Counted from the first letter of the stretch, positions 45,626 through 55,447 are shown. The stretch: 64,000 bases of DNA from Polaromonas sp. (GCA_013297865.1 JAAFIP010000004.1:186001-250000); one strand, 5' to 3'. Numbers and translations are program-made. Notes: generated by a model not told the origin, from the sequence alone.

Positions 45626-47122
45626 ATGCGAAAAAAGCAGGAAATCACTGGCATATGGGTCAAACTGTTCCCGCAGTTCTCGGGCAGCAGTGCAACCCTG
45701 CAAGGCCGTGTCAAAGAGATGATGGTGCACTCCATTCTGATGGGCTTGGTGCCTGCAGGCGCTAAAGTGCCAACCAGCCGCGCGCTGGCAAGCGCTTTGG
45801 GTTTGTCGCGAAACACGGTGTCGTTGGCGTTGCAGGTGTTGGTGGACAAAGGCTTTTTGATCGCTGTTGCTCGAAGCGGTCTGGTGGTCAACGGCGATAT
45901 CTTGCAGGGGCAGGCCGTGCAGTCCGCGCCCCAAACGGCCACCGCCACGGGCATGCAGTGGGACAAGCGCCTGGTATCGCATCTGGACAGTCAACGCAAC
46001 ATCATCAAACCCGCCAATTGGCAGGACTACCCTTATCCGTTTATCTACGGCCAGTTTGATGCCAGCCTGGTGCCTTTGAGAGACTGGCGGGCCTGCGCAC
46101 ACCAGGCGCTGTTTGTACCTGCCGTCAAGAAGTGGGCGCAAGACCATATCAACCGCGACTCCGAGGCCCTGCTGGACCAGATTCAGCACCGGCTGCTGCC
46201 CGCGCGTGGCATCATGGCCCGGCGCGATGAAATTTTGGTCACTGCGGGCGCGCAAATGGCCTGCTACCTGCTGGCCAATGTGTTGCTGGACCGCAAGACA
46301 GTCGTGGGCATTGAAGACCCCGGCTACCCGGACGCGCGCAACAATTTTTTGCTACGCAGTGACCATGTCAAGGCTTTGCCGATTGACGCAGATGGGCTGA
46401 TCGCCTCGCGCACGATGGGCCAATGCGCTTATGTGTACGTCACGCCCAGCCACCAGTGCCCCACCACGGTCACCATGCCGCTGGCGCGCAGGCAGGAGAT
46501 TTTGGCGCTGGCGCAAAAGCGCGACGTGGTGCTGTTTGAAGACGACCATGAAAGCGAACTTAACTTTTCAGGCAGGCCACTGCCCGCCCTGAAAAGCCTG
46601 GACACCGATGGACGGGTGATTTATCTGGGCAGCCTGTCCAAAACACTGGCACATGGCTTGCGCATCGGCTACATTGTGGCACCGGCAGAGCTGGTGCACG
46701 AACTGCGCGCTTTGCGACGCCTGATGATCAGGCATACGCCAGCCAACAATGCGCACACCGCCAGCCTGTTCATTGCGCAGGGCCATCACGATGCGTTCAT
46801 TCGCAAATTGAACATGACGTACCGGGAGCGTCGTGAGTTGCTCACCAGCGCGTTTTCAAAGTACCTGCCTCAGTTTCATATCATGCCCTCACTGGGTGGC
46901 TCTGGCGCATGGATAAAAGGACCCGATGGGCTGAACGCCCAGACACTGGCTGAAAAATGTGCCACTCGCGGTGTGTTGATAGAGCCGGGCGATGTCTTTT
47001 TCAAAAAATCGTCCGCCGCCAGCCAGTCGCATTTGCGCCTGGGGTACGCCGCTATACCTGGCAACCTGATTGATGCGGGTGTGCAGGAGTTAGCCCATGC
47101 GTACAAGTCGGGCGGTGCTTAG
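45626..47122 (+). CDS. MocR/PdxR family regulator (GntR wing helix plus aminotransferase domain)
   Basis: A 498-residue regulator. The GntR-type winged helix (about 20-90) includes VPTSRALASALGLSRNTVSLALQVLVDKGFL. The rest is a fold-type I aminotransferase-like domain with ARGIMARRDEILVTAGAQMA, YVTPSHQCPTTVTM, LFEDDHESEL and Lys339 in YLGSLSKTLAHGLRIGY, the expected PLP site. MocR proteins such as TauR sense amino compounds through PLP; here an amino sulfonate is a likely effector (inference). AAGGA stands before the ATG at 45626. Confidence 0.9.
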   Translation: MRKKQEITGIWVKLFPQFSGSSATLQGRVKEMMVHSILMGLVPAGAKVPTSRALASALGLSRNTVSLALQVLVDKGFLIAVARSGLVVNGDILQGQAVQSAPQTATATGMQWDKRLVSHLDSQRNIIKPANWQDYPYPFIYGQFDASLVPLRDWRACAHQALFVPAVKKWAQDHINRDSEALLDQIQHRLLPARGIMARRDEILVTAGAQMACYLLANVLLDRKTVVGIEDPGYPDARNNFLLRSDHVKALPIDADGLIASRTMGQCAYVYVTPSHQCPTTVTMPLARRQEILALAQKRDVVLFEDDHESELNFSGRPLPALKSLDTDGRVIYLGSLSKTLAHGLRIGYIVAPAELVHELRALRRLMIRHTPANNAHTASLFIAQGHHDAFIRKLNMTYRERRELLTSAFSKYLPQFHIMPSLGGSGAWIKGPDGLNAQTLAEKCATRGVLIEPGDVFFKKSSAASQSHLRLGYAAIPGNLIDAGVQELAHAYKSGGA

Positions 47123-47152
47123 TCTGCACGGCGCAACAGACTTGCTTGAATG

Positions 47153-48340
47153 TCAAGCGGTGTTTGCAATCTGCTGCGCCAGCCGAACGAGACGCATGTC
47201 ACTGCCCGCTGGGCCGAGCAACGACAGCCCCAGCGGCGCACCCAAGCGTTGACCCAGCGGTAGCGATATTTGCGCAAACCCCGACAAACCTGCCAAGCAC
47301 AGCATTTGAATCGAGCGGTTGCGGTAGCTCTCCAAAGCCTCGCCACCATCGCTCTTGAGCGGGGCAATGTCCGCTGCGGTGGGCATGACCAGCACGCCAT
47401 CAGCGCCCAGCACGTCGGCCAGATGTTTTTTAAATCGCTTTCGGTAAACGCTGGCTTCGGCGAACTGCTCGTCCGTCACAGTTTTAGACCAGGCAAAGCG
47501 CTCCGCAATGCCGGGGCCCAGCGGCGGGCAAAAGCGTTCAATCCACGGGCCATGAACCGTCCACGCTTCATGTCCCTGGATGTGGCGAAAGTGCCAGTAA
47601 AGGCTGTCCGGGTTGTCCAAGATGACCCGCATTTCAACGGCCTTGCCCAGCGCCGCCTCGGTACGCGCCAAGGGTTTGGCTTGAGCCACCGCCACGTCTT
47701 CGCTCAGCATGCTCCAAATATCAAGCGGTTTGAGCAGCCGGATGTTTGTGGGCATGGCGACTGGGTCTTCACCCAACAACACCGAAGAGACGCGGGCAAA
47801 AGTGTCTACATCACGCGCAAAGTAGCCGCAGGTGTCGAGACTAGGCGCCAAATCTAAAACACCTGCCAGACTGATGCGCCCATGCGTAGGACGAATGCCG
47901 TACAGGCCGCAGTGGTTGGCAGGGGCACGGACCGAACCGCCCGTGTCGCTACCCAGGGCAAAGTCACACAAATTGTTTGACACCGCCGACGCAGAACCCG
48001 ACGATGATCCACCCGAAATCCGCTCAGGTGCTGCGCCGTTGATGGGTGCGCCAAAGTGCGCGTTGTTACCGTTCATCGAAAACGCCAGCTCGTCAGTAAC
48101 GGTTTTCCCTACAAACTTTGCACCAGCATCCAGCAATTGCTGCACAGCGGGCGCTGTTTTGGTTTTAATCCCCGACATTGCCAATACCAATGGCTGTCCG
48201 CCGCCTGTGGGGTAGCCGGCGACGTCGAACAAGTCTTTAACGCCAAAGCAAAGCCCCGCCAAAGGCCCGGTGCCAGCGTGCAGCACGGGTACATCCGGGT
48301 AGGGCAAAAAAGCATGGGCGGTGTCGGTGATAAGGGGCAT
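47153..48340 (-). CDS. Amidase signature family hydrolase
   Basis: A 395-residue amidase with the Ser-cisSer-Lys triad: Lys35 (GVKDLFDVAG), the cis-Ser in GGSSSGSASA (110-119) and Ser136 in GSDTGGSVRAP. It hydrolyses a carboxamide or N-acyl bond; the substrate is unknown. No signal peptide. It follows the MFS gene by ten bases on the same strand and converges on the MocR gene, so it may belong to the same regulon: an N-acylated amino compound might be taken up and hydrolysed (inference). Confidence 0.88.
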   Translation of the reverse strand: MPLITDTAHAFLPYPDVPVLHAGTGPLAGLCFGVKDLFDVAGYPTGGGQPLVLAMSGIKTKTAPAVQQLLDAGAKFVGKTVTDELAFSMNGNNAHFGAPINGAAPERISGGSSSGSASAVSNNLCDFALGSDTGGSVRAPANHCGLYGIRPTHGRISLAGVLDLAPSLDTCGYFARDVDTFARVSSVLLGEDPVAMPTNIRLLKPLDIWSMLSEDVAVAQAKPLARTEAALGKAVEMRVILDNPDSLYWHFRHIQGHEAWTVHGPWIERFCPPLGPGIAERFAWSKTVTDEQFAEASVYRKRFKKHLADVLGADGVLVMPTAADIAPLKSDGGEALESYRNRSIQMLCLAGLSGFAQISLPLGQRLGAPLGLSLLGPAGSDMRLVRLAQQIANTA

Positions 48341-48350
48341 AAGCAGACTT

Positions 48351-49571
48351 CTAAGCCTGCAGGCCTTGTAGCGACTTGCGCTCAATCGCCGTTTCCTTGA
48401 TCGGCAGATTCACCAGCCCAGCAAACACGCCCAGCGCAATGGCGATGTACCACACAATGTCGTAGCTGCCGGTTTTGTCGTACAGCACACCACCGAGCCA
48501 CACGCCCATGAAGCTGCCGATCTGGTGGCTGAAAAACACAAAACCGCTGAGCATGGACATGTGCTGGATGCCAAAAATCTGCGCGACTGTGGCGTTGGTG
48601 GGCGGCACGGTGGATAGCCATAGCAGGCCCATGAGGCTGGCAAAAATGTACACACTCATGGGCGTGAGCGGAGCGATCAGAAACACCGTGATCACCACGG
48701 CGCGGGCAAAGTAGATGAAGGACAGAATATTTTTCTTGGCCATCTTCTGCCCCAGCGAGCCAGCGATGTAGGTGCCAAACACGTTGAACAGGCCAATCAG
48801 GGCCAGCGCGTAGCTGGCCACCTGGGGCGACAGGCCTTTGTCTTTGAGGTAGCTGGGCATGTGCACGCCTATAAACACCACCTGAAAGCCACAGACAAAA
48901 TAGCCCGCCATCAAGAGCTGGAAGCTGGGGTATTTGAACGCTTCGGTCAGAGCCTGGGCAATGCTCTGCTCGCGCTTGGCGGGGGTACTGCTACCGCTAA
49001 AGCCTGGCTCGCGCAGCAGCAGTGCCAGCGGCAGCATCAGCAAGGTGGCCGCGCTCAAGATGAGCAGGGCGTTTTGCCAGCCTGTGCTACTGATCAGAAA
49101 GCCCTCAGTAGGCACCATCAGAAACTGCCCAAATGAGCCAGCTGCCGCCGCCACGCCCATGGCCCACGAACGCTTGGCGGGGTCGATATTGCGGCCGATC
49201 ACGCCGTAGATCACGGCATAGGTGGTGCCGGCCTGCGCCGCGCCAATCAAAATGCCGGTAGTAAGGGTGAACATGAAGGGGTTGGTGGACAGGGCCATGC
49301 CTGCCAAGCCCGCCGCATACAGCACGGCGCCCCCCAAGATCACCTTGAACGCGCCAAACTTGTCCGCCAGCATGCCGGCAAAAATGCCGAACACTCCCCA
49401 GGACAGGTTTTGTATGGCCAGCGCGAAAGAGAAGGTTTCGCGTGACCAGTTTTGTGCCTGGGTAATGGGCTGCAGCCACAGCCCAAAGCCATGGCGGATG
49501 CCCATGGCCAGGGTAACGATCAGGGCGCCGCTGATGAGCACCCGGGAGAGGGAGAGTTTCTGGTCTTGCAT
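48351..49571 (-). CDS. MFS transporter (oxalate/formate-antiporter-like group)
   Basis: A 406-residue transporter with about twelve membrane segments; MGIRHGFGLWLQPITQAQNWSRETFSFALAIQNL and the loop GMLADKFGAFKVILGG are typical of the OFA/monocarboxylate-like MFS group. It probably moves an organic anion; direction and substrate are unknown. Upstream of, and likely co-transcribed with, the amidase gene. Confidence 0.87.
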   Translation of the reverse strand: MQDQKLSLSRVLISGALIVTLAMGIRHGFGLWLQPITQAQNWSRETFSFALAIQNLSWGVFGIFAGMLADKFGAFKVILGGAVLYAAGLAGMALSTNPFMFTLTTGILIGAAQAGTTYAVIYGVIGRNIDPAKRSWAMGVAAAAGSFGQFLMVPTEGFLISSTGWQNALLILSAATLLMLPLALLLREPGFSGSSTPAKREQSIAQALTEAFKYPSFQLLMAGYFVCGFQVVFIGVHMPSYLKDKGLSPQVASYALALIGLFNVFGTYIAGSLGQKMAKKNILSFIYFARAVVITVFLIAPLTPMSVYIFASLMGLLWLSTVPPTNATVAQIFGIQHMSMLSGFVFFSHQIGSFMGVWLGGVLYDKTGSYDIVWYIAIALGVFAGLVNLPIKETAIERKSLQGLQA

Positions 49572-49661
49572 CCCTCAATGGTAACTGCTTGTGCTGCGTG
49601 TTGCTGCGCCACGCAATTTCAAATGGTCTAAAGCGCGTCACCGATCACACGCGCGCACAGC

Positions 49662-51779
49662 CTACTTTTTCGGCCTGATGGCGTCTGCTGTGCCCTGAAT
49701 GAAGGCTTTGAGCTTTTCTACATCGTCCTTGTCGAGTTTGCCCGTAAAGTCAGGCATGCCGCGTTCATTGGCAGGACCTTTGTAGACAAAATTTGCCAGG
49801 TTCTCAATGTAGGCCGAGTTCATATAACCCAAGTTGGGAATATTGCCTCCCCTATCAACCCCGGGAACGCCGTGGCAGAACACACAGTTGTTCACATACA
49901 GCAAAGTGCCAGCACCTACTTGCTGTGGGTCGTACTTGACACCGGAGATCAATTCTTCCATCCGGTATTTGACGAACTCGGGCAGCGGAGCCTTGCCCCC
50001 CAGTGCAAAGGTGTACACCGTGCCTGGGCCCTGGCGGTCGGTAGCGCGTTGACTCAGACCATACACACCGCCCCAGCCGACAGCGATGGAGACATACTGC
50101 TTGCCATCCACCATATAGGTGCTGGGTGCGGCGACAACACCTGTTCCCGTTGGGCTCTCCCACAAAGGCTGTCCAGTTTTTGCATCGTAGGCAATGAAGC
50201 GGCCGTCGGCAGTGCCCTGGAACACCAGATTGCCTGCGGTGCTGACAGTGCCGCCATTCCACGGGGAGATCTGCTCCCGGGTCCATACGGCTTTTTGCGC
50301 GATCGGGTCCCAGGCGATCAAGCGGCCAAACGGCTTGCCTTTGGGCGGTTCCACATTGGCCATTTTTGACATGTTCCAGCCCAGGCCGCCGTGCGGCTCG
50401 CCGGGGATGTTGGCATTGGGTTTCCAGGCTTTGTTATCCACCAGAGTCAAGGGCACGCTCTGCACCGGCATGTAGACCAAGCCCGTTTGCGGGTTGTAGG
50501 ACATGCTGTGCCAGTTGCGGGCACCGTAGGGGCTGGGCGTGATTTCAAACGGCCTCTCGGTCTGGCGAGCTTCTGGGTTGACCATCGGGCGGCCGTTCTT
50601 GTCGTAGCCCGTGGCCCAGTTGACCGGGACAAAGTTCTGCGCAGAGATGAATTTTCCATTGACTCTGTCGATCACAAAAAAGAAACCGTTTTTAGGCGCG
50701 TGCATGATGACCTTGCGGTTTTTGCCTTCGATCTTCAGATCGGCCAGTATCATGGGTTGTGTTGAGGTGTAGTCCCAGTTGTCCCCTGGTGTCTGCTGGT
50801 AGTGCCACACATATTTCCCCGTGTCAGGATTGAGGGCCACGATCGATGCGAGGTACAGGTTATCGCCCCCGGCAGGGCTGCGTTTGGCATGGGACCAAGG
50901 AGAGCCGTTGCCAGTGCCCACGTACATGAGATTGAGCTCAGGATCAAAGGTCAGGCTGTCCCAGGCAGTGCCACCACCGCCCAGCTCCCACCATTTACCT
51001 GCAGGGTCCCAGGTTTTGGCGGCTTTGGCCATGGACTCGTCTTCAAATGGCTTGGAGGGGTCGCCCGGCACGGTGTACCAGCGCCATTTCTGCTCGCCGG
51101 TGGCAGCATCGTAGGCCGTGATGTAGCCGCGCACACCATACTCTGCACCACCATTGCCAATGATGACCTTGCCTTTGAACACCCTGGGTGCGCCGGTGAT
51201 GGTGTAGGACATCTTGCGGTTTTCAATCGTATCCTTCTCCCACAGCTGTTGGCCCGTGGCAGCGTCCAGCGCGATCAGTCTGCCGTCGTAGGAGGCGACG
51301 AACACCTTGCCTTGGTACAGGGCCACGCCGCGGTTGACCACATCACAGCAGCCTTTGTAGCCAGCTTCACGCGGTACCTTGGGGTCAAATGTCCATATGC
51401 GCTTGCCTGTGCGCACATCTACCGCATGCACAACACTCCATGCGGCGGTGACATACATGATGCCGTCAACTACCAGCGGTGTGGCCTCTACCCCGCGCGT
51501 GGATTCCAGGTTGTAGGACCAGACAAGCCCCAGATCCTTGACGTTGGACGTGTTGATTTGCTGGAGCTTGGAAAACCGGGTTTCTGCGTAATCAAGCCCA
51601 TGGCTGGGCCAATCTGAGCCAAGCCTTGCGTTGGCCCTGATAAACGCACCATCGACTTTTTGGGCCACGGCAGTAATGTGCGCGGCGGAGCCTTTGGCTG
51701 CCGTCTGCGCCCAGGTGGGGGCTGACACTTGCGCAGATACCATCAAGGCCGCAAAATACAGGCAAATTTTGGCTCTCAT
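49662..51779 (-). CDS. PQQ-dependent quinohaemoprotein alcohol dehydrogenase
   Basis: A 705-residue periplasmic enzyme: signal peptide to about residue 24 (PTWAQ), an eight-bladed beta-propeller with repeated tryptophan-docking motifs, the vicinal Cys144-Cys145 over PQQ, active-site Asp336 in GDNWDYTST, and a C-terminal cytochrome c domain with CVFCH (632-636) and a later Met ligand (ERGMPDF). The residue two after the active-site Asp is Thr rather than Asp, which points to a calcium and not a lanthanide enzyme. It oxidises primary or secondary alcohols and passes electrons through haem. No pqq biosynthesis genes are in the window. Confidence 0.92.
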   Translation of the reverse strand: MRAKICLYFAALMVSAQVSAPTWAQTAAKGSAAHITAVAQKVDGAFIRANARLGSDWPSHGLDYAETRFSKLQQINTSNVKDLGLVWSYNLESTRGVEATPLVVDGIMYVTAAWSVVHAVDVRTGKRIWTFDPKVPREAGYKGCCDVVNRGVALYQGKVFVASYDGRLIALDAATGQQLWEKDTIENRKMSYTITGAPRVFKGKVIIGNGGAEYGVRGYITAYDAATGEQKWRWYTVPGDPSKPFEDESMAKAAKTWDPAGKWWELGGGGTAWDSLTFDPELNLMYVGTGNGSPWSHAKRSPAGGDNLYLASIVALNPDTGKYVWHYQQTPGDNWDYTSTQPMILADLKIEGKNRKVIMHAPKNGFFFVIDRVNGKFISAQNFVPVNWATGYDKNGRPMVNPEARQTERPFEITPSPYGARNWHSMSYNPQTGLVYMPVQSVPLTLVDNKAWKPNANIPGEPHGGLGWNMSKMANVEPPKGKPFGRLIAWDPIAQKAVWTREQISPWNGGTVSTAGNLVFQGTADGRFIAYDAKTGQPLWESPTGTGVVAAPSTYMVDGKQYVSIAVGWGGVYGLSQRATDRQGPGTVYTFALGGKAPLPEFVKYRMEELISGVKYDPQQVGAGTLLYVNNCVFCHGVPGVDRGGNIPNLGYMNSAYIENLANFVYKGPANERGMPDFTGKLDKDDVEKLKAFIQGTADAIRPKK

Positions 51780-51896
51780 AGACAGTCTCCTATCAAAATT
51801 TTCAATCACCAGAGACAACTTTGATGCCAAAGAAACCGGCCAGCAATCTAGGGATTTCCCTTGGCTGGATTTGTTCTAAAACAGGACAGAAACGCT

Positions 51897-53135
51897 ATGG
51901 CAACCAAAAGCACGCAGAAGTGGTCATCTCCCCAACTCTTCGGCAGCACCCACCAGGACAGACGGGTTCAGGCCAGGCAATTGTTTTTCAATGAAGGCAT
52001 CCGCCCCTCAGGCCTGGTGAACGAGGCGGTGATCCAATCCTGGATGCGTTGCATCGCTGCGCACTGCAAGACGGAAAAAATAGTCACGTTTGATCCGGTC
52101 TCCAGTAGCAGGCTGCATTCCGTGCTCAGCCACAGCCGCGAACTGCTGGAGGTGGCCAGGCAGCAGATTGTGCAAATGGAGTCTGCGCTGGCAGATACCT
52201 CCTGCCGTGTGATATTGACAGACGCCAAGGGTGTGGTGGTGCATGCGACGCAGCATGTAGCAGTCAGGCAGCCGCGCCTGCACAAGGCGGTGCGCGTGGG
52301 GGTGAATCTGGCCGAGCATGTGTTGGGCACCACCGCACCGGGCATCACGGTGCGCACCGGGCAGCCCAGCTGTGTCATGGGTGGCGAGCATTTTTATGAT
52401 TTTTTGAGTGTGTTCAGGTGTGCAGCAGCACCCATACGCGACATTCACGGCAACCTGGCGGCGGTGCTGGATCTGTCCACAGATGCGGGCGATTTCAATT
52501 TTGATGCCATGTTTTTGGTTGGCAACTATGCGACATCGATTGAAAACAAGCTGCTGCAGAGCCAGTCGCGTGAGCATATGGTGGTGCATATGCATGTCGA
52601 CAGGTCCTTCCTCAATACGCCTCTGGAGGCATTGGTGGGCGTAGACGCCAGAGGCCAGGTGGCATGGTCCAACCCTGCTGCCCAGCGCCTGCTGGGCCTT
52701 GCCACCAATGCCATCCCCAAAGAGGCCTTGCCCATCATGGGCATGCCACCCGACAACATACTGCGCCTGACCAGGCACACTATGCCCATGCAGCATCGCC
52801 TGCCCAATGGCTTGACAGTATGGCTTTATGTACAGCTGCATGCCCGCGATGGGCTGCCTCAGCCCGCAGTCGCGCTGCGTGGGGACCTGCACGAAAAGAG
52901 TGTTGAAAATCCGCCATTACATGCGCTGCCCGCAGAGGTCGGCGCGCTGCCTTTGCCGCACCAGGCCAGGCTGCAAGACCATTGTGAGCAATGGGTGAGC
53001 GCTGCTTTGGCGTCCCATGCGGGTAACATTTCAAAAACCGCACGTGCTTTGGGTGTTTCGCGTGGCAAGCTGTACCGTCAACTGTCGCGCAAGGACGCCA
53101 AAGCACGTTTTCCCCCTGGCCAGAGCCTTAATTGA
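51897..53135 (+). CDS. AcoR-like regulator with GAF, PAS and Fis-type helix-turn-helix, lacking AAA+
   Basis: A 412-residue regulator. The N-terminal part (about 60-230) is GAF-like as in AcoR (VILTDAKGVVVHATQ, GVNLAEHVLGTTAPGITVRTGQPSCVMGGEHF), a PAS-like part follows (LNTPLEALVGVDARGQVAWSN), and the C-terminus is a Fis-type helix-turn-helix (SHAGNISKTARALGVSRGKLYRQL). The central AAA+ domain of sigma-54 activators, with GAFTGA, is missing, so it cannot act as a normal sigma-54 activator. It is divergent from the PQQ dehydrogenase over 117 bases and probably controls it. AGGACAG precedes the ATG. Confidence 0.87.
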   Translation: MATKSTQKWSSPQLFGSTHQDRRVQARQLFFNEGIRPSGLVNEAVIQSWMRCIAAHCKTEKIVTFDPVSSSRLHSVLSHSRELLEVARQQIVQMESALADTSCRVILTDAKGVVVHATQHVAVRQPRLHKAVRVGVNLAEHVLGTTAPGITVRTGQPSCVMGGEHFYDFLSVFRCAAAPIRDIHGNLAAVLDLSTDAGDFNFDAMFLVGNYATSIENKLLQSQSREHMVVHMHVDRSFLNTPLEALVGVDARGQVAWSNPAAQRLLGLATNAIPKEALPIMGMPPDNILRLTRHTMPMQHRLPNGLTVWLYVQLHARDGLPQPAVALRGDLHEKSVENPPLHALPAEVGALPLPHQARLQDHCEQWVSAALASHAGNISKTARALGVSRGKLYRQLSRKDAKARFPPGQSLN

Positions 53136-53216
53136 GGGCTAAAACTGCTTTGTTCCTGCCCGGCGGCCACAGGCTGCGCCAAAGTGCGACAATAGGGGGT
53201 TAACCATAGAGAGTCA

Positions 53217-54686
53217 ATGAGCGATCAATTTTCTTCCCTGGGACTGGCCGAGCCCATCCTACGCGCCGTAGCCGAAAAGGGCTACACCACCATGAGTCCC
53301 ATCCAGGCACAGGCCATTCCTGTGGTGCTGGCTGGGCGCGACGTGATGGGCGCGGCACAAACCGGCACTGGCAAAACCGCCGCTTTTATCCTGCCGCTTT
53401 TGCAGCGCATGCTCAAGCATGAGAGCGCGTCCACCTCGCCTGCGCGCCACCCCGTGCGTGCGCTGGTCATTTTGCCCACCCGCGAGCTCGCCGACCAGGT
53501 GGCCCAGCAGTCCAAGCTGTACGGCAAATACACCCAGCTGCGCACCGCTGTGGTCTTTGGCGGCATGGACATGAAGCCGCAGACGCTGGAGCTGAAAAAA
53601 GGCGTGGAAGTGCTGGTGGCTACGCCCGGCCGTCTGCTGGACCATATCGAGGCCAAAAACGTGGCCTTGAACCAGGTGGAATATGTTGTGCTTGACGAGG
53701 CCGACCGCATGCTGGACATCGGCTTTTTGCCCGATTTGCAGCGCATTTTGAGCTTTTTGCCCAAGTCGCGCACCACGCTGCTGTTTTCTGCCACCTTCAG
53801 CCCCGAGATCAAGCGCCTGGCGGAGAGCTACCTGCAAAACCCGGTGCTGATCGAGACCGCCCGGCCCAACGAAACCGCATCGACCGTAGAGCAGCATTTC
53901 TACAGCGTGGGCGACGACGACAAGCGCCGCGCGCTCAAGCAGATTGTCAAGGCGCGGGGCATCACCCAGGCCTTCGTGTTTGTCAACAGCAAGCTCGGCT
54001 GCGCTCGCCTGGCACGCTCTTTGGAGCGCGAGGGCCTGCGCACCACCGCCCTGCACGGCGACAAGAGCCAGGACGAGCGTCTGAAGGCGCTGGAGTCGTT
54101 CAAAAAAGGCGAGGTGGACCTGCTGGTAGCTACCGACGTGGCCGCGCGCGGACTGGACATCAAAGATGTGCCGGCGGTGTTCAACTTTGACATTCCCTTC
54201 AACGCCGAAGACTATGTGCACCGCATTGGCCGCACGGGCCGCGCAGGCGCGTCAGGCCTGGCTGTGAGCTTTGTCTCTGCCTCGGACCAGCGCCTGATGG
54301 GCGATATCGAAAAGCTGCTGAAAAAGAAGCTCGAAGTCGAGGGCCTGGAGTTTGACGACGAGCGCCCGCGTGAGCGCATCAACACAGGTCGCCGCGCCTG
54401 GGGCGATGACGACAGCGACGTTCCCCGCAGCCCGCGCCCATCGCGCGACAGCTACCGTGACCAGTTCCGTGAAGACGGCAGCCGCGAGACCAGCCGCTTT
54501 TCGCGCCATGCCAACGCGCCCCGCGATCCGTTTTTTGACAAACCGTATGAAGCGCCCAGCCTGCCAGAGGGCGCAGCCCCAACATGGGAAGCTGGCGTCA
54601 AGCCCGCCACCTCCCGTGTGTCGAGCAATATCAAGCCCAAGAGAAAAGTGGCGGCTTTGTTCAAAACTGCAGAGCCTGCGGCCTGA
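53217..54686 (+). CDS. rhlE: DEAD-box ATP-dependent RNA helicase RhlE
   Basis: A 489-residue helicase. Q motif region GYTTMSPIQAQAIPVV, Walker A AQTGTGKTAAF, PTRELADQ, VLDEADRMLD, SATF, and in domain 2 HRIGRTGRAGA. A basic, low-complexity tail (about 385-489, with RPRERINTGRR and KPKRKVAALF) resembles RhlE tails that bind RNA. It unwinds structured RNA in ribosome assembly or decay. Confidence 0.95.
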   Translation: MSDQFSSLGLAEPILRAVAEKGYTTMSPIQAQAIPVVLAGRDVMGAAQTGTGKTAAFILPLLQRMLKHESASTSPARHPVRALVILPTRELADQVAQQSKLYGKYTQLRTAVVFGGMDMKPQTLELKKGVEVLVATPGRLLDHIEAKNVALNQVEYVVLDEADRMLDIGFLPDLQRILSFLPKSRTTLLFSATFSPEIKRLAESYLQNPVLIETARPNETASTVEQHFYSVGDDDKRRALKQIVKARGITQAFVFVNSKLGCARLARSLEREGLRTTALHGDKSQDERLKALESFKKGEVDLLVATDVAARGLDIKDVPAVFNFDIPFNAEDYVHRIGRTGRAGASGLAVSFVSASDQRLMGDIEKLLKKKLEVEGLEFDDERPRERINTGRRAWGDDDSDVPRSPRPSRDSYRDQFREDGSRETSRFSRHANAPRDPFFDKPYEAPSLPEGAAPTWEAGVKPATSRVSSNIKPKRKVAALFKTAEPAA

Positions 54687-54729
54687 GTTTGAGGGCCAGT
54701 TGGTTGCGTAGCGCAAGCACGGTCAAAGC

Positions 54730-55152
54730 ATGAGCCTTTTCAAAATCCTGATAGTCGCTGCCATCGCCTACGGCGGTTACAGCTACTGGTCTGACAAGCG
54801 GATAAGCCGCGCTGTGCAAGCGCAGGTCAACGCAGCGGGCCCGACAGGGTTTGTCGCCATCCCCACCCCCGAGGGGCAGACCACCCGCAGCGTCATTGTG
54901 TTTGCGCCGCCCAACTGCCCCGAAGAAGCGGGCCAGCGCGCCGACGAGCTCATGCGCCGCCTGGCTGACAAAGGTATTCCGGCCCAGCGCGCCAGCAGCG
55001 CCAACTTCAGCTTTGCCAACCCAGACCCTACCGTGGTGGCCCAGGTGCAGCGCGTGATGGGCGGCGAGTTGCCCGTGGTTTTCATCAACGGTACGGGCAA
55101 AGCCAACCCCAGCCTGGATGATGTGCTGGCGCAGTACCAGGCCACGCGCTAA
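54730..55152 (+). CDS. Membrane-anchored protein of unknown function, possibly with a degenerate glutaredoxin-like fold
   Basis: A 140-residue protein: N-terminal membrane anchor (KILIVAAIAYGGYSYW), then VIVFAPPNCPEEAGQRADELMRRLADKGIPAQRA and a C-terminal GGELPVVFINGTGKANPSLDDVLAQY. The single Cys before Pro, the cis-Pro-like LPVVFING and the helix order recall glutaredoxin, but the CxxC/CPYC site is reduced to CPEE. The fold assignment is an inference. No operon partner; it follows rhlE by 43 bases. Confidence 0.7.
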   Translation: MSLFKILIVAAIAYGGYSYWSDKRISRAVQAQVNAAGPTGFVAIPTPEGQTTRSVIVFAPPNCPEEAGQRADELMRRLADKGIPAQRASSANFSFANPDPTVVAQVQRVMGGELPVVFINGTGKANPSLDDVLAQYQATR

Positions 55153-55172
55153 GCGGTATTTATTATCGAAAT

Positions 55173-55222
55173 AGGCCGCCAGGCCAATAGAATATCGCGG
55201 GAGCAGCTATATTTTATGTAGC
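55173..55222 (-). repeat. Dispersed ~50-bp repeat, copy 6
   Basis: Minus-strand copy, intergenic: GGCCGCCAGGCCAATAGAAT then ATCGCGGGAGCAGCTATATT. The rest of the gap 55153-55447 shows no gene and no clear promoter boxes. Confidence 0.88.
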
Positions 55223-55447
55223 AATTGCTTCCTCCTGAAGTATCTGAAATATGTAACTTCTGGTGAACACCCTGGCGCCAGACCAGCGGGGTTGGAGTGT
55301 GGACAGCAGGTAACAGTCATCGCACAGCCGCTGCAACGCCGCTGCGTTAGGGGTTTGTCCTATCACCTGATTTTTGCTGCGGACGAATGATCTACTTCCG
55401 CTAGCGGGCCCATCCCGGCGCGCTGCGCACCCGTTAGGAGCGTAGAG

